A DNA stretch of 64,000 bases from Streptomonospora sp. PA3 (GCF_009728995.1 NZ_VTZW01000019.1:1-64000); one strand, 5' to 3'; positions 24,626 through 33,791 are shown, numbered from the stretch's first letter. The notes: generated by a model not told the origin, from the sequence alone. Numbers and translations: made by a program.

Positions 24626-25522
24626 TCAGGCCGGGCGGTAGACCGCGACGGCGAAGGACGCGCGCGCCGCGACCGGGTCGCCGAGGGCTGCGATGCGCTC
24701 GGCGGTCTCGCCGGTCTCCAGGTGCCGGGCGCTGGGGCCCATGCCGACCAGGGCGGCGGCCTCGCCGGGAGTCAGCGACAGCTCCAGATCCAGCTCCTCG
24801 CGGTGGGTGCGGGAGAAGTGCGCGCCGAGCCCGCCCTCCAGCCGCTCCTCCTTGCTCGCGTCCACGCTCACCAGCCCCAGGTTCGAGATCAGCTCGGCGA
24901 GGTGGCGGGAGGTGGGGGTGACGACGATCAGCGCGCCGCCGCCGCCCAGTGCGCGGTGGAACTCGGCGGGCCGACGGGGGGCGAACACGTTCAGCAGCAC
25001 GGCCGCCGAGCCGGTGCGCAGCGGCAGCCCGCGCCAGGTGTCGCAGGCGGCGGCGCCCGCGCGCGGGTGGGCGCGGGCGGCGCGGCGCAGTGCGAACTTG
25101 GACACGTCCAGGGCCAGCCCCCAGGCGCCGGGCGCCGCGTCCAGCACCGCGCCGAGGTAGTAGCCGGTGCCGGCGCCGATGTCGGCGACGAGCCCGCCCT
25201 CGGCCAGGGGCGGCCGGGCCGCCGCCGCGGCCAGTTCGGCCAGCCGGTCGGCCAGCGGCGCGTAGTGGCCGGCGGACTGGAACTCCTGGCGGGCGCGCAC
25301 CATCTCCTTGGTGTCGCCGGTGCCAGCGGTGCGATGGCCGGTGAGCAGGCCGGCATAGCCCTCCCGGGCGACGTCGAACCGGTGCCCCGCAGAGCACGCC
25401 AGCGCATTGCCGCCGGGCCCGAGGGCGGCGCCGCAGACGGGGCAGGCCAGTGCGTCCAGCACCGGCCGGGGCATCCGCAGCCGGTCGAGCACGGCAGGCC
25501 GGTCGTCGTCGGTGGAGGTCAT
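24626..25522 (-). CDS. rlmA: RlmA-type 23S rRNA guanine-N1 methyltransferase
   Basis: SAM-dependent methyltransferase of 298 residues. The N-terminal zinc-binding domain is visible as LACPVCGAALG with a second pair in LACSAGHRFDVAREGYAGLL, giving three Cys plus one His. The Rossmann part has VADIGAGTGYYLGAVLD as SAM motif I and VLLNVFAPRRPAEFHR after motif IV. The family includes RlmA(I), acting on G745, and RlmA(II)/TlrB, acting on G748 and giving tylosin resistance. Which position is modified cannot be told from here. The ATG at 25522 follows GGAGG. It is situated between treY and treZ on the same strand, with no known functional link. Confidence 0.85.
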   Translation of the reverse strand: MTSTDDDRPAVLDRLRMPRPVLDALACPVCGAALGPGGNALACSAGHRFDVAREGYAGLLTGHRTAGTGDTKEMVRARQEFQSAGHYAPLADRLAELAAAAARPPLAEGGLVADIGAGTGYYLGAVLDAAPGAWGLALDVSKFALRRAARAHPRAGAAACDTWRGLPLRTGSAAVLLNVFAPRRPAEFHRALGGGGALIVVTPTSRHLAELISNLGLVSVDASKEERLEGGLGAHFSRTHREELDLELSLTPGEAAALVGMGPSARHLETGETAERIAALGDPVAARASFAVAVYRPA

Positions 25523-25619
25523 GGGCCTCCAGCTTAGGGCGTGGACTGGGGACCGCCCGCCGCCCACCACCGCCGTGAAGGAGGCGCCTCGCGGCCGCGC
25601 CGGTGTTCCGCGCCGGCCC

Positions 25620-26270
25620 GCCGCCGAGCGCACGTCGCGTCTTCGAGGCGGAGTCCCGCCACCGACGGTGCGGCTCCACCTGGGAAGAACCGCGTGAGCT
25701 CGGCGGCCAGGAAACACGTGACGCGCAGCGTCTCCGCCGGGGTGGCGGCGGGCCGACGGGCAGGCAAGCACGCGGCGCGTCAGCGCCACCGTTGGGGCGG
25801 TGGCGGGCTGACGGGCGGGCCGCGCTGCGCGAACCGCGCCCATTGCCGCACCCCCGATGGCGACCGCCCCAGGTGGTACGCGGGGGGTTCCTCCGCCCTG
25901 GCGACAGGAGGAACCCTCCGGGGACCCCCCAGGGCGGTCACCACAGCGGCTGCGGCAATGGGGCTGAGATGCGCGAAGCGCTGTGCGCCGGCTTGCCGCC
26001 GAGCGGCGGTGCACCTTTCCCTCAGAGGCCCGCCACCGGTGGCACGGCTCCGCCTGACACATTCAGCATGCGCTCGGCGCCAAGGAAACACGTGACGCGA
26101 AGCGTCTCGGTTGGGGCGGTGGTGGGCTGACGGGCGGGCACGTGACGCGAAGCGTCTCCGCTGGGGTGGCGGTGGGCGACGGGCGGGCACGCGGCGCGTC
26201 AGCGCCACCGCTGGGGTGGTGGCGGGCTGACGGGCGGGCTGAGCTACGCGAAACCGCGCCCATTGCCGCA
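25620..26270. repeat. Compound inverted-repeat island, copies 2a and 2b
   Basis: About 650 bp of mosaic repeats between rlmA and treY. A truncated element ends at 25850 with CCCATTGCCGCA, and a full one spans 25951-26270 with inverted ends. Internal units of about 50 bp holding GGGCTGACGGGCGGGC occur twice near 25718-25820 and three times at 26091, 26141 and 26190. Between the two elements is a hairpin, GGGTTCCTCC (25885-25894) with its complement at 25907-25916. Several frames are open through the region only because stop codons are rare in such GC-rich repeats. I see no gene here. Confidence 0.75.
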
Positions 26271-26374
26271 CCCCCGTGGTGGCCGACCCCACAAGCGTCC
26301 CGGCGGGTGCCGGGAAGGCGGAGCCGCGGCGCCTTCAGCCAAGGCCGAGGACGAGGGCGCGGCGGCGGCCGGGC

Positions 26375-28702
26375 TCAGTCGCGCACGAGCAGGGCCACCG
26401 GGTAGCGGTCGAGCACCGATGCCAGGTGCGCGGCGCAGAATCCGTCGGTGCGCTCGGGCAGGACCACGCGGCCGGTGAGGGCGTCCCGCCAGGTGCCCCG
26501 CCCTCCGGGCAGCGGCACGCAGGTGTCGGACCAGCCTCCCTTGGCCGCGAGGCCCAGCGGCAGGCGGGTGGCGACGGCGACGGCCCCGCGGTCGGGTCCG
26601 CGGGCGAAGGCGACCGCGTGGTCGGATTCGGGGCCCACCGGCTCCAGCGGGAGGTAGCCGCTGAGGTCGCGGTCGCGGCGCAGGTGCAGCGCCGAGCGGA
26701 CCACATGCAGCTTGGCCTCGCCCGTGGCGTCGACGGCGGGCAGGCGCCCGCCCTCCAGGCGCTCCAGGTGGGTGCGGCGGCAGGTGAAGTCGACGGGGCG
26801 GCGGTTGTCCGGGTCGACCAGGGAGAGGTCCCACAACTCCGAGCCTTGGTAGAGGTCGGGCACGCCCGGCCCCGCCAGCTGGAGCAGTTTCTGCCCCAGG
26901 GAGTTGCTCCAGCCCGCGGCGCGGATGCGGGCGACGAACGCGGCGACTTCGGCGCACAGGTCGTCGTCGGAGAGCACCCGCTCGGGCCAGGCGGCCACCT
27001 CGGCCTCGAAGGCGGGGTCGCCGTCGATCCAGGAGGTGCGCACCTTCTGCTCGCGCGCCGCCTTGAGCAGGTAGTCGCGCAGGCGGGCGGCGCTGATCGG
27101 CCAGGTTCCCACGAGGCTCTGCCAGGCGAGCAGGTCCAAGGCGGGGTCGCCGAGCCCGCGGGCGCCGCGCCAGCGGCGCACGGCCGCGGCGAAGTCGTGC
27201 GGGATCTCGCTGATGGCCGCCAGGCGGGCGCGCACGTCCTCCGAGCGCTTGGTGTCGTGGGTGGACAGCGCGGTCATGGCCTGCGGCCGGCACGCCTCGC
27301 GCCGGGCGCAGCAGTCGTGGAACTCCTCCGGGGAGACGCCGAAGCGCGCGGGGTCGCCGCCGACCTCGTTGAGCGCCACGAAGCGGGTGGCGCGGTAGAA
27401 GGCGGTGTCCTCGGTGCCCTTGGCCATCACCATTCCGCTGGTCTGCTGGATGCGCACGGACAGCTCACCGGCGGGGTCTGCGCGCACCCGCTTGTCGATG
27501 TCGCCGAGGACGGCGGCCAGGTCGGGGCGGGCGGCCTGTGCTGCGGCCACGGCCCGGTCCCAGGCGGCCCGGCCTTCGGGCAGGTAGCTGCGGTAGGTGT
27601 CGAAGGAGGCGAGCAGTTCGGCGACGGCGGCCTCGGCCTCCTCGGTGTCGGCCGCGTCGAGCAGCGCGGCGATCCGGCGCACCTCGGGCGCCAACAGCTC
27701 CCGGGCCGCCAGCCTGCCCGACTCGGCCCGCACGGCGGCGACGTCGGCGGGGGCGCCCAGCGACGCCGCCAGCTCCGTCAGCGGCCCTTCGCCGGAGGGG
27801 TCGACGAAAAGCCCGCAGACCTCGCGCAGCGCGTCGTAGCCGGTGGTGCCGGCGACGGGCCACGAGGCGGGCGGGGACTCGCCGGGGGCGAGGATCTTCT
27901 CGGCGACGATCCAGCCGCCGAAGGCGTCGTGCAACCGGCGCAGGTAGGCGCCCGGGTCGCTGAGGCCGTCGGGGTGGTCGACGCGCAGGCCGTCCAGCTC
28001 GCCGCGTTCGGCCCAGCGCAGGATCTCGGCGTGGGCGGCGGCGAACACGTCGGGGTCCTCCACCCGGACGGCCGCCAGCCCGGTGATGTCGAAGAAGCGG
28101 CGGTAGCCCAGCCGCTCGCGGCCGCGCCGCCAGGACACCAGCCGGTAGTGCTGGCGCTCATGGACGTCGGCCGGGCCGTCGCCGGGGTTGTGGCTGCCCG
28201 GCGCCAGCGGGAAGCGGTGGTCCTCATACGTCAAGCACCCGTCGGCGATACCCAGCCGGTCCAGAGCCGCCGCGCCGCCGTCGCCGTCGTCGGCCAGCAC
28301 CGGCAGTTCCAGGCGCTCGGCCGACCAGTCGATGTCGAAGCAGCGGGCGTAGGGGGACTCCTTGCCCAGCCGCAGCACGTCCCACCACCAGGGGTTGGCG
28401 GCCGGCTCCGCCACCGACATGTGGTTGGGCACGATGTCGACCACCGCGCCCATGCCGCGCTCGTGCAGCCGGCCCACCAGCTCCCGCCGGGCCTGGTCGC
28501 CGCCGAGGACGGATGAGACCGACCCGGGGTCGACCACGTCGTAGCCGTGCTGGGACCCGGGCGCGGCGGTGAGGATCGGCGACAGGTAGGCGGCGCCCAC
28601 CCCCAGGCGGTCGAGGTAGTCGACGAGCCCGGCGGCGTCGGCGAGTGTGAGCCCCGGCCCGAGCTGCAGCCGGTAGGTGGAGGTGGGGCAGTACGGCTTC
28701 AT
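26375..28702 (-). CDS. treY: Malto-oligosyltrehalose synthase
   Basis: Intramolecular transglucosylase of 775 residues that converts the reducing-end alpha-1,4 bond of maltodextrins to the alpha,alpha-1,1 bond of maltooligosyltrehalose. The GH13 barrel starts at once (STYRLQLGPGLTLADAAGLV). Catalytic residues are D242 in GLRVDHPDGLSD, E268 in IVAEKIL and D483 in LSTHDTKRSED. The end carries the TreY-type barrel closure and C-terminal domain (GVPDLYQGSELWDLSLVDPD). The ATG at 28702 follows CAGGGAA; the family normally begins with this motif. With treZ it makes trehalose from glycogen; a debranching enzyme (treX) is not in the window. Confidence 0.94.
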   Translation of the reverse strand: MKPYCPTSTYRLQLGPGLTLADAAGLVDYLDRLGVGAAYLSPILTAAPGSQHGYDVVDPGSVSSVLGGDQARRELVGRLHERGMGAVVDIVPNHMSVAEPAANPWWWDVLRLGKESPYARCFDIDWSAERLELPVLADDGDGGAAALDRLGIADGCLTYEDHRFPLAPGSHNPGDGPADVHERQHYRLVSWRRGRERLGYRRFFDITGLAAVRVEDPDVFAAAHAEILRWAERGELDGLRVDHPDGLSDPGAYLRRLHDAFGGWIVAEKILAPGESPPASWPVAGTTGYDALREVCGLFVDPSGEGPLTELAASLGAPADVAAVRAESGRLAARELLAPEVRRIAALLDAADTEEAEAAVAELLASFDTYRSYLPEGRAAWDRAVAAAQAARPDLAAVLGDIDKRVRADPAGELSVRIQQTSGMVMAKGTEDTAFYRATRFVALNEVGGDPARFGVSPEEFHDCCARREACRPQAMTALSTHDTKRSEDVRARLAAISEIPHDFAAAVRRWRGARGLGDPALDLLAWQSLVGTWPISAARLRDYLLKAAREQKVRTSWIDGDPAFEAEVAAWPERVLSDDDLCAEVAAFVARIRAAGWSNSLGQKLLQLAGPGVPDLYQGSELWDLSLVDPDNRRPVDFTCRRTHLERLEGGRLPAVDATGEAKLHVVRSALHLRRDRDLSGYLPLEPVGPESDHAVAFARGPDRGAVAVATRLPLGLAAKGGWSDTCVPLPGGRGTWRDALTGRVVLPERTDGFCAAHLASVLDRYPVALLVRD

Positions 28703-28874
28703 CGACGTGTTCCCTGCCCCGCTCACGCGCGCCTGAACCCCGGCCGCCGCCACCGCCGGGTGCCGGAGCTCCGCGGTCGCGCCGCCCGCGGGGCGCGGTC
28801 CGCGGCGCCCTCGCCCAGCGGAATAGGATCATGGGCGTCCGACGACCGCCGCGATCCCGGGAAAGGGCCGCTCC

Positions 28875-29330
28875 ATGGCCGATACCGCCGTCCGCGTACT
28901 CCTGCTGAACGGCCCCAACCTGAACCTGCTCGGCAGCCGCGACCCGCAGCAGTACGGCTCGGTGACGCTGGCCGAGGTCGAGCGCCGCGTCACGGCGCTG
29001 GGGGCCGAGCTGGGCGCCGAGGTGGAGTGCGCGCAGAGCAACCACGAGGGGGTCATGGTCGAGCACATCCACCGGGCCCGCGAGCTGGACGGCGTCGTGT
29101 TCAACCCGGGCGCCTTGGCCCACTACAGCATCGCGCTGCGCGACGCGATCGACGCGGTGGAGACGCCGTGCGTCGAGGTGCACATCTCCAACGTCTACGC
29201 GCGCGAGCCGTTCCGGCACACCTCGGTCACGGCCCCGGTGGTGCAGGGCTACATCGCCGGCTGCGGGGTCGCCGGCTACGAACTGGGCCTGCGCGCCGTG
29301 CTGGCGCGGATCGGAGAGCGGCAGGCTTAA
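28875..29330 (+). CDS. aroQ: Type II 3-dehydroquinate dehydratase
   Basis: Shikimate-pathway enzyme of 151 residues that dehydrates 3-dehydroquinate to 3-dehydroshikimate, usually a dodecamer. Signature motifs are present: LLLNGPNLNLLGSRDPQQYG with the catalytic tyrosine, SNHEGVMVEHIH, and FNPGALAHYSIALRDAI with the catalytic histidine. VHISNVYAREPFRHTSV supplies substrate-binding residues. Length is normal. A TAGGAT box about 46 bp upstream could be its -10. It stands alone, divergent from treY, and a repeat island begins exactly at its stop codon. Confidence 0.96.
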   Translation: MADTAVRVLLLNGPNLNLLGSRDPQQYGSVTLAEVERRVTALGAELGAEVECAQSNHEGVMVEHIHRARELDGVVFNPGALAHYSIALRDAIDAVETPCVEVHISNVYAREPFRHTSVTAPVVQGYIAGCGVAGYELGLRAVLARIGERQA

Positions 29331-29862
29331 GAACGGCGGGGGTGCCGCTTTCGAGGAACCCGCCGGGTACCACCTGGGGCGGCCGCCATCGAGATTGCGG
29401 CAACGGGTGCGCCTCGCGCAGCGCGGCCCGCCGCCACCCCAGCGGAGACGCACCACCGGTGGCGGGCCTCTGAGGGAAAGGTGCACCGCCGCTCGGCGGC
29501 AAGCCGGCGCACAGCGCTTCGCGCATCACAGCCCCATTGCCGCAGCCGCTGTGGTGCCCGCCCTGGGTGGTCCCCGGTGGGTTCCTCCGGTCGCCAGGGC
29601 GGAGGAACCCACCGGGTTCCACCTGGGACGGCCGCCATCGGGGTTGCGGCAACAACGGGTACGCCCCCGCAGCGCGGCCCGCCCGTCAGCCCGCCACCGC
29701 CCCAACGGTGGCGCTGACGCGCCGCCTGCTTGCCCGCCCGTCAGCCCGCCACCGCCCCAACGGAGACGCACCACCGGTGGCGGGCCTCCGAAGCACAGGT
29801 GCACCTCCACTCGGCGGCAAGCCGGCGCACAGCGCTTCGCGCATCACAGCCCCATTGCCGCA
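29329..29862. repeat. Compound inverted-repeat island, copies 3a and 3b
   Basis: Begins within the aroQ stop with AAGAACGGCGGG. Element 3a spans 29396-29544 and element 3b spans 29645-29862, each with TGCGGCAA... and CCCATTGCCGCA ends. Between them is a hairpin (29579-29589 with 29600-29610) matching the one at 25885-25916. Element 3b carries two internal units with GCCCGCCCGTCAGCCC, the complement of those at 26091-26240. No gene is supported. Confidence 0.75.
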
Positions 29863-29941
29863 ACCTCTGTCGTGCCGTTATGCGGGGACGGTCCCGGTCA
29901 GCGGCGAGGACGGTGTCACAGGGGCCCCGTTGGGCAGCACG

Positions 29942-29959
29942 GTTCACCTCTTGTTACAT
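29942..29959 (+). promoter_or_regulatory. PHO box (PhoP binding site)
   Basis: Two direct units, GTTCACC at 29942 and GTTACAT at 29953, spaced exactly 11 nt apart. This matches the actinobacterial PhoP direct-repeat pattern. It lies about 100 bp before the pstS start, so phosphate-starvation control is likely. Confidence 0.65.
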
Positions 29960-30061
29960 TCCTTTTCGGCCTCCGGACACCTCGGCGAAACCGGACCGGC
30001 CACACGAACCCTGGAGTGACCGCAGGGTTGCCGCACGCTCGCAAAGGGGAAAGTCAGACCC

Positions 30062-31180
30062 GTGACCCTGCCCGGCCACCGCACCGCGTCCGCGGCCCTC
30101 TTGGCCGTCGTACTGGCGCTGACCAGCGCGTGCGGCAGTGACAACGCGCTCAGACGGGGCCAGGAGCCGCCTCCCGTGCCCGCGGACCTCGACTGCTTCG
30201 AGGGCAGCCTCTCGGGGGCCGGCTCCAGCGCCCAGGAGAACGCCATGTACACCTGGGTTGCGGGTTACCAGCTGGCCTGCGAGGACGCCCTGGTCCTCTA
30301 CGACTCGGTGGGTTCGGGCGCTGGCCGCAGCCAGTTTCTGGACAGCGCGGTCGACTTCGCCGGCTCCGACGCGGCTCTGGACGAGCGCGAGCACGAGCGC
30401 GCCCGCGAGCGCTGCGCGGCCGGCGCCCCCGCCGTCAACATCCCCGGCTACGTCGTGCCCATCGCCGTCATCTTCGAACTGGAGGGCGTCGACTCGCTGA
30501 ACCTGCCGCCGGAGACCCTGGCCAAGATCTTCAACCAGGAGATCACCCGCTGGAACGACCCGGAGATCGCCGAGCACAACCCCGGCGCCGACCTGCCCGA
30601 CATGCGCATCACCCCGGTCACGCGCGCCGACGAATCCGGGACCACGGAGAACTTCACCGCCTACCTCGCCGCGGCGGCCGGCGAGGCGTGGCCGCACGAG
30701 CCCAGCGGCAGCTGGCCGATCAACCCGGTCGAGGCCGCGCAGGGCAACAGCGGGATCGCCGAGGCGGTCGAGAGCGGCCAGGGCACCATCGGCTACGTCG
30801 AGGCCTCGCACACCGCGGACATGTCCACCGCGGCGATCGGCGTGGGCGGGGAGTTCGTCGAGCTGTCCCCGGAGTCGGCGTCGGAAGTGGTCGCCTCCTC
30901 CCCCGAGCGTGAGGGAGGGCCCAAGCACGACCACGCCCTGGACCTGGACTACGGCACCACCCGGCCGGGCACCTACCCGATCGTGCTGGTGACCTACGAG
31001 ATCGCCTGCCTGCGCTACGAGTCGGCCGACGACGCCGAGCGCGTGCGCGCGTTCTTGAACTACGTGATCAGCAAGGAGGGCCAGCAGGCCGCCTCCCGCG
31101 AGACGGGATCGGCCCCGCTGCCCGCGGACTTCCGCAGGAAGCTGCAGGCGTCGGTGGCGGCCATCAGCGCTGGCGGGTGA
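30062..31180 (+). CDS. pstS: Phosphate ABC transporter substrate-binding lipoprotein
   Basis: Extracellular phosphate-binding lipoprotein of 372 residues. A lipoprotein signal peptide ends in LALTSAC, with C24 as the lipidated residue. The mature protein shows PstS pocket motifs: LSGAGSSAQENAMYTWV, GSGAGRSQFLDSAVDFAGSD, RADESGTTENFTAYL and GNSGIAEAVESGQGTIGYVE. The GTG at 30062 follows AAAGGGGAAAG. No pstC, pstA or pstB lies downstream on either strand, so the gene is separated from its permease. A PHO box upstream supports the role. Related molybdate or sulfate binders lack this motif set. Confidence 0.9.
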   Translation: MTLPGHRTASAALLAVVLALTSACGSDNALRRGQEPPPVPADLDCFEGSLSGAGSSAQENAMYTWVAGYQLACEDALVLYDSVGSGAGRSQFLDSAVDFAGSDAALDEREHERARERCAAGAPAVNIPGYVVPIAVIFELEGVDSLNLPPETLAKIFNQEITRWNDPEIAEHNPGADLPDMRITPVTRADESGTTENFTAYLAAAAGEAWPHEPSGSWPINPVEAAQGNSGIAEAVESGQGTIGYVEASHTADMSTAAIGVGGEFVELSPESASEVVASSPEREGGPKHDHALDLDYGTTRPGTYPIVLVTYEIACLRYESADDAERVRAFLNYVISKEGQQAASRETGSAPLPADFRRKLQASVAAISAGG

Positions 31181-31562
31181 GCCGCCGCGCGGCCCAACGC
31201 ACCCGGCGCGGCCCGGCTGCGCCGGCGTGCCCCGGACCGCCGCCCGGTGGCCACGGTCGGCCGCGGCGCTGATCGCGCCGACCTGGGCCGCTAGTCTAGG
31301 ATCGCCGCTGCGGCGGACCCCGATGCGGGCCACCGCCTTCCGCGCCCCGGATCCTCCGGCACGGGATTCCGCCGGGACGCGCGCCGCCCTCCACCCGGCG
31401 ATCCGCCCGAGCGGCACCGGCTCGATGCCGGCGGCCCGCCTGACCGGGGCGGACACGTCTGCGACGGCGGCGAACCGTCCGAATGTGCCGCGGTTGCGGC
31501 CACCCGCTAGGATCAGCCGGGTTCATGCCCCCCTTTGTCCCTCCGAAATACAAGGAAGCCCG
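31181..31562. other. Gene-free stretch before the LURP gene
   Basis: No coding frame is convincing. Two copies of a CTAGGATC-type sequence (TAGTCT/TAGGAT at 31292-31302 and TAGGAT at 31508-31513) could be alternative -10 elements for the next gene. I see nothing else in it. Confidence 0.4.
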
Positions 31563-32135
31563 ATGAACCAGTTGCAGACGCTGACGCAGCTCGCCGTGCG
31601 GCAGCGAATCCGGATGATGGTGAACCAGTACGAGGTCCGGACTCTGCTGCCCGACGGCAACGAGGGCGACCTGATCGCCTTCGCCCAGCAGAAGCGCCTG
31701 GCGTTCAAGGAGCAGGTGACCCTCTACACCGACGACTCCAAGCAGTACCCGGTGCTGGGCTTCAAGGCCCGCCAGGTGGTCGACCTGGGCGCGACCTACG
31801 ACGTCACCGACCACAACGGCCAGCCGATCGGCAACTTCCGCAAGGACTTCAAGCAGTCGCTGCTGCGCTCGACCTGGCACCTGGAGCAGCCCGGCCTGTT
31901 CACCGCAACCGGCCAGGAGCGCAACCAGCTCCTGGGGATCCTGCGTCGGTTCATCGACGCCGCCAAGTTCATCCCCTACCACTTCGACTTCTACGCGGGC
32001 GAGTACCCGATCTTCAGCGTCGACAAGAAGTTCGGCCTGCGCGACCGCTACACCGTGCAGATCCAGGACCCCAACGTCGACCGCCGGCTGGTCATCGCCA
32101 TGGCGGTGGCGCTGGACGCGCTGCAGGCCCGCTGA
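31563..32135 (+). CDS. LURP-one-related / scramblase-like protein
   Basis: Predicted 190-residue cytoplasmic protein of the LURP-one-related (Tubby C-terminal-like) superfamily, known in plants and many actinobacteria. Visible features are short beta-strand-rich segments typical of the fold (VTLYTDDSKQYPVLGFKARQ, YDVTDHNGQPIGNFRKDFKQ, HFDFYAGEYPIFSVDKKFGL). There is no signal peptide or clear membrane helix, though a C-terminal hydrophobic stretch (RLVIAMAVALDALQA) is present, like the tail helix of scramblases. Function is unknown; binding to membrane lipids is a guess from the fold. The ATG follows AAGGAAG. Confidence 0.72.
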   Translation: MNQLQTLTQLAVRQRIRMMVNQYEVRTLLPDGNEGDLIAFAQQKRLAFKEQVTLYTDDSKQYPVLGFKARQVVDLGATYDVTDHNGQPIGNFRKDFKQSLLRSTWHLEQPGLFTATGQERNQLLGILRRFIDAAKFIPYHFDFYAGEYPIFSVDKKFGLRDRYTVQIQDPNVDRRLVIAMAVALDALQAR

Positions 32136-32143
32136 GGCCCGAC

Positions 32144-32164
32144 GGCGCCCGCAGCGGGGGCGCC
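32144..32164. terminator. Hairpin between convergent genes
   Basis: GGCGCCC (32144-32150) pairs with GGGCGCC (32158-32164), just after the stop of the LURP-like gene. The rest of the gap to 32518 shows nothing clear. Confidence 0.45.
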
Positions 32165-32518
32165 TCCGCGCACGGCCCCGCCCGGCGGCGGGCCGGCACC
32201 GCGGTCGGCACCGGTCCGAGGAACCCGGCGGCGCCGGCGAGACGCCGCAAAGGCCCTGCCCCAGCCTTCCCCCCGCGCCCGGCCGCCCGCGGCGGCGCCC
32301 AGGCGCATCCCCTTCGCAGCAGGAGCAGCACCGGCCGACCTGCGCATCATCTCCTGACCTGGCCCGTCCCACGCTGATCGGCCAGACTTCAGGATGCCGT
32401 CGGCACGGACCCGGGTATCCCCGCGCGTGTCCTTGACGACCTCAACCCCCTTGCAGACGGGGACCGCGTGTCCCGGGTCCCTGCCGGCGGCAGCACGAAC
32501 GCGGCCCGCGGCAGCCCC

Positions 32519-33529
32519 TCACAGCGGGCCCGCCACCAGGACGCGCATCTCGGCGCCGAGATCGCGCAGGTCCAGGGTGCGCAGCCCCGCCGGGCGCAGC
32601 AGCGCCTCGTATTCCTCCGCGGTGCGCTCCCGGCCCTCGGTCATGACCATCATGTGCACGTCATAGGCCTGCGACAGCCACGGCCGGCGGTCGTCGGGCA
32701 TGACCCGCTCCACGATCAGCAGGTGCGAGCCCGGCCCCATCGCCGCCGCGCAGTTGGCGAGGATGCGCGCCGCGGAGTCGTCGTCCCAGTTGTGCAGCAC
32801 GCGGCAGAGCAGGTAGACGTCGGCCTGGACGGGGATCTCGCGCAGGAAGTCCGCCCCGGCCAGCCTGCAGCGGCCTTCGTCCAGGAAGGGCGCGAGCCGC
32901 TCGCGGGCGCCGGCGAGGACCTGCGGGCGCTCCAGCAGGGTGCCCTGCAGGCGGGGGTGTTCGCGCAGCAGTGCGGCGAGCCGGCTGCCGTCGCCGCCGC
33001 CGATGTCGGCCGCGTGCGCGGCGCGGGAGAAGTCGTAGACGGCCGGCAGCGCGTCGGCGAAGGCGCCGCCCGCCGCCATGCCCGCGTCGAAGAGCGCGGC
33101 GTCGCCGGGGTGGTCGGCCAGGTAGGTGTAGACGTCGCGGCCGTGCACGGCTTCGAACGCCCGCCGACCGGTGCGCACGGCATCGCCGAGGCCGCGCCAG
33201 GCGTCCAGGAAGAAGCCGCTGCTGTAGAGCAGCGCCAGGGCGCGCATCGAGGACGGGTGCTCGCTGTGCAACCGCTCCCCCATCGGCGCCAGGCGGAACC
33301 GGCCGCCGCTCTCCTCACGCAGCACCTCCAGTCCCACCAGAAGCCGCAGCAGCCGCCCCAGCGGTTCGGGGGCCAGGGACAGCTCGTCGGCGAGTTCGCC
33401 GGCCCCGGCCGGGGCCTCGCCCAGCCGGTCGATCACCCCCAGCCGCACCGCCGCCGCCACCGCCTCGGCCAGCCACGGTCCCATCAGCAGCCGCAGCAGC
33501 TCGCGGCTTTCGGTTTCGCTTCCGGCCAT
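32519..33529 (-). CDS. O-methyltransferase-like SAM-dependent methyltransferase
   Basis: Class I methyltransferase of 336 residues in the hydroxyindole/caffeate O-methyltransferase family (methyltransf_2). An N-terminal winged-helix dimerisation domain covers about 1-100 (AVRLGVIDRLGEAPAGAGEL). The SAM motif I reads AADIGGGDGSRLAALLREHP. The catalytic region has LLCRVLHNWDDDSAARIL, with the usual histidine base before NWDD. Bacterial members methylate small aromatic or polyketide products, but no biosynthetic cluster is visible, so the substrate is unknown. The ATG at 33529 starts the family domain; an upstream extension is possible but unsupported. Confidence 0.83.
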   Translation of the reverse strand: MAGSETESRELLRLLMGPWLAEAVAAAVRLGVIDRLGEAPAGAGELADELSLAPEPLGRLLRLLVGLEVLREESGGRFRLAPMGERLHSEHPSSMRALALLYSSGFFLDAWRGLGDAVRTGRRAFEAVHGRDVYTYLADHPGDAALFDAGMAAGGAFADALPAVYDFSRAAHAADIGGGDGSRLAALLREHPRLQGTLLERPQVLAGARERLAPFLDEGRCRLAGADFLREIPVQADVYLLCRVLHNWDDDSAARILANCAAAMGPGSHLLIVERVMPDDRRPWLSQAYDVHMMVMTEGRERTAEEYEALLRPAGLRTLDLRDLGAEMRVLVAGPL

Positions 33530-33778
33530 CCCGCCCCCATCGTCCCCGGCGACCCCCACCACGGTAACGCCGGGTGGACCCCGCATCACCCCGGGCGCCC
33601 GCCGGAGCCGCCGGGGCACTCGGCCACCGCCGCCATGGGTCACGGCGTCCGCCCTCGAAGGGAGGTTCGTGCGGGCGGACGGCCGGCGCACCGGCGGTGC
33701 CGGCGCCCCCGTCCTCAGGGCGCGGAAACCCCGGGCCGCGGGGCGCTTCAGGCACCGGGAAATGTCGGTGGCCGGGTC

Positions 33779-33784
33779 TAGATT
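33779..33784 (+). promoter_or_regulatory. Leaderless -10 box, SWIM gene
   Basis: TAGATT followed by 7 nt and the GTG at 33792. Confidence 0.5.
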
Positions 33785-33791
33785 CAGGGCT

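Noticed and set aside
25541-26405. Several frames of 90-180 codons in the treY-rlmA island
   Set aside because: They read through the palindromic repeats on both strands equally and have no coding bias or homology.
32519-33529. Part of a natural-product gene cluster
   Set aside because: The O-methyltransferase-like gene has no synthase, peptide-synthetase or tailoring genes near it; neighbours are unrelated.
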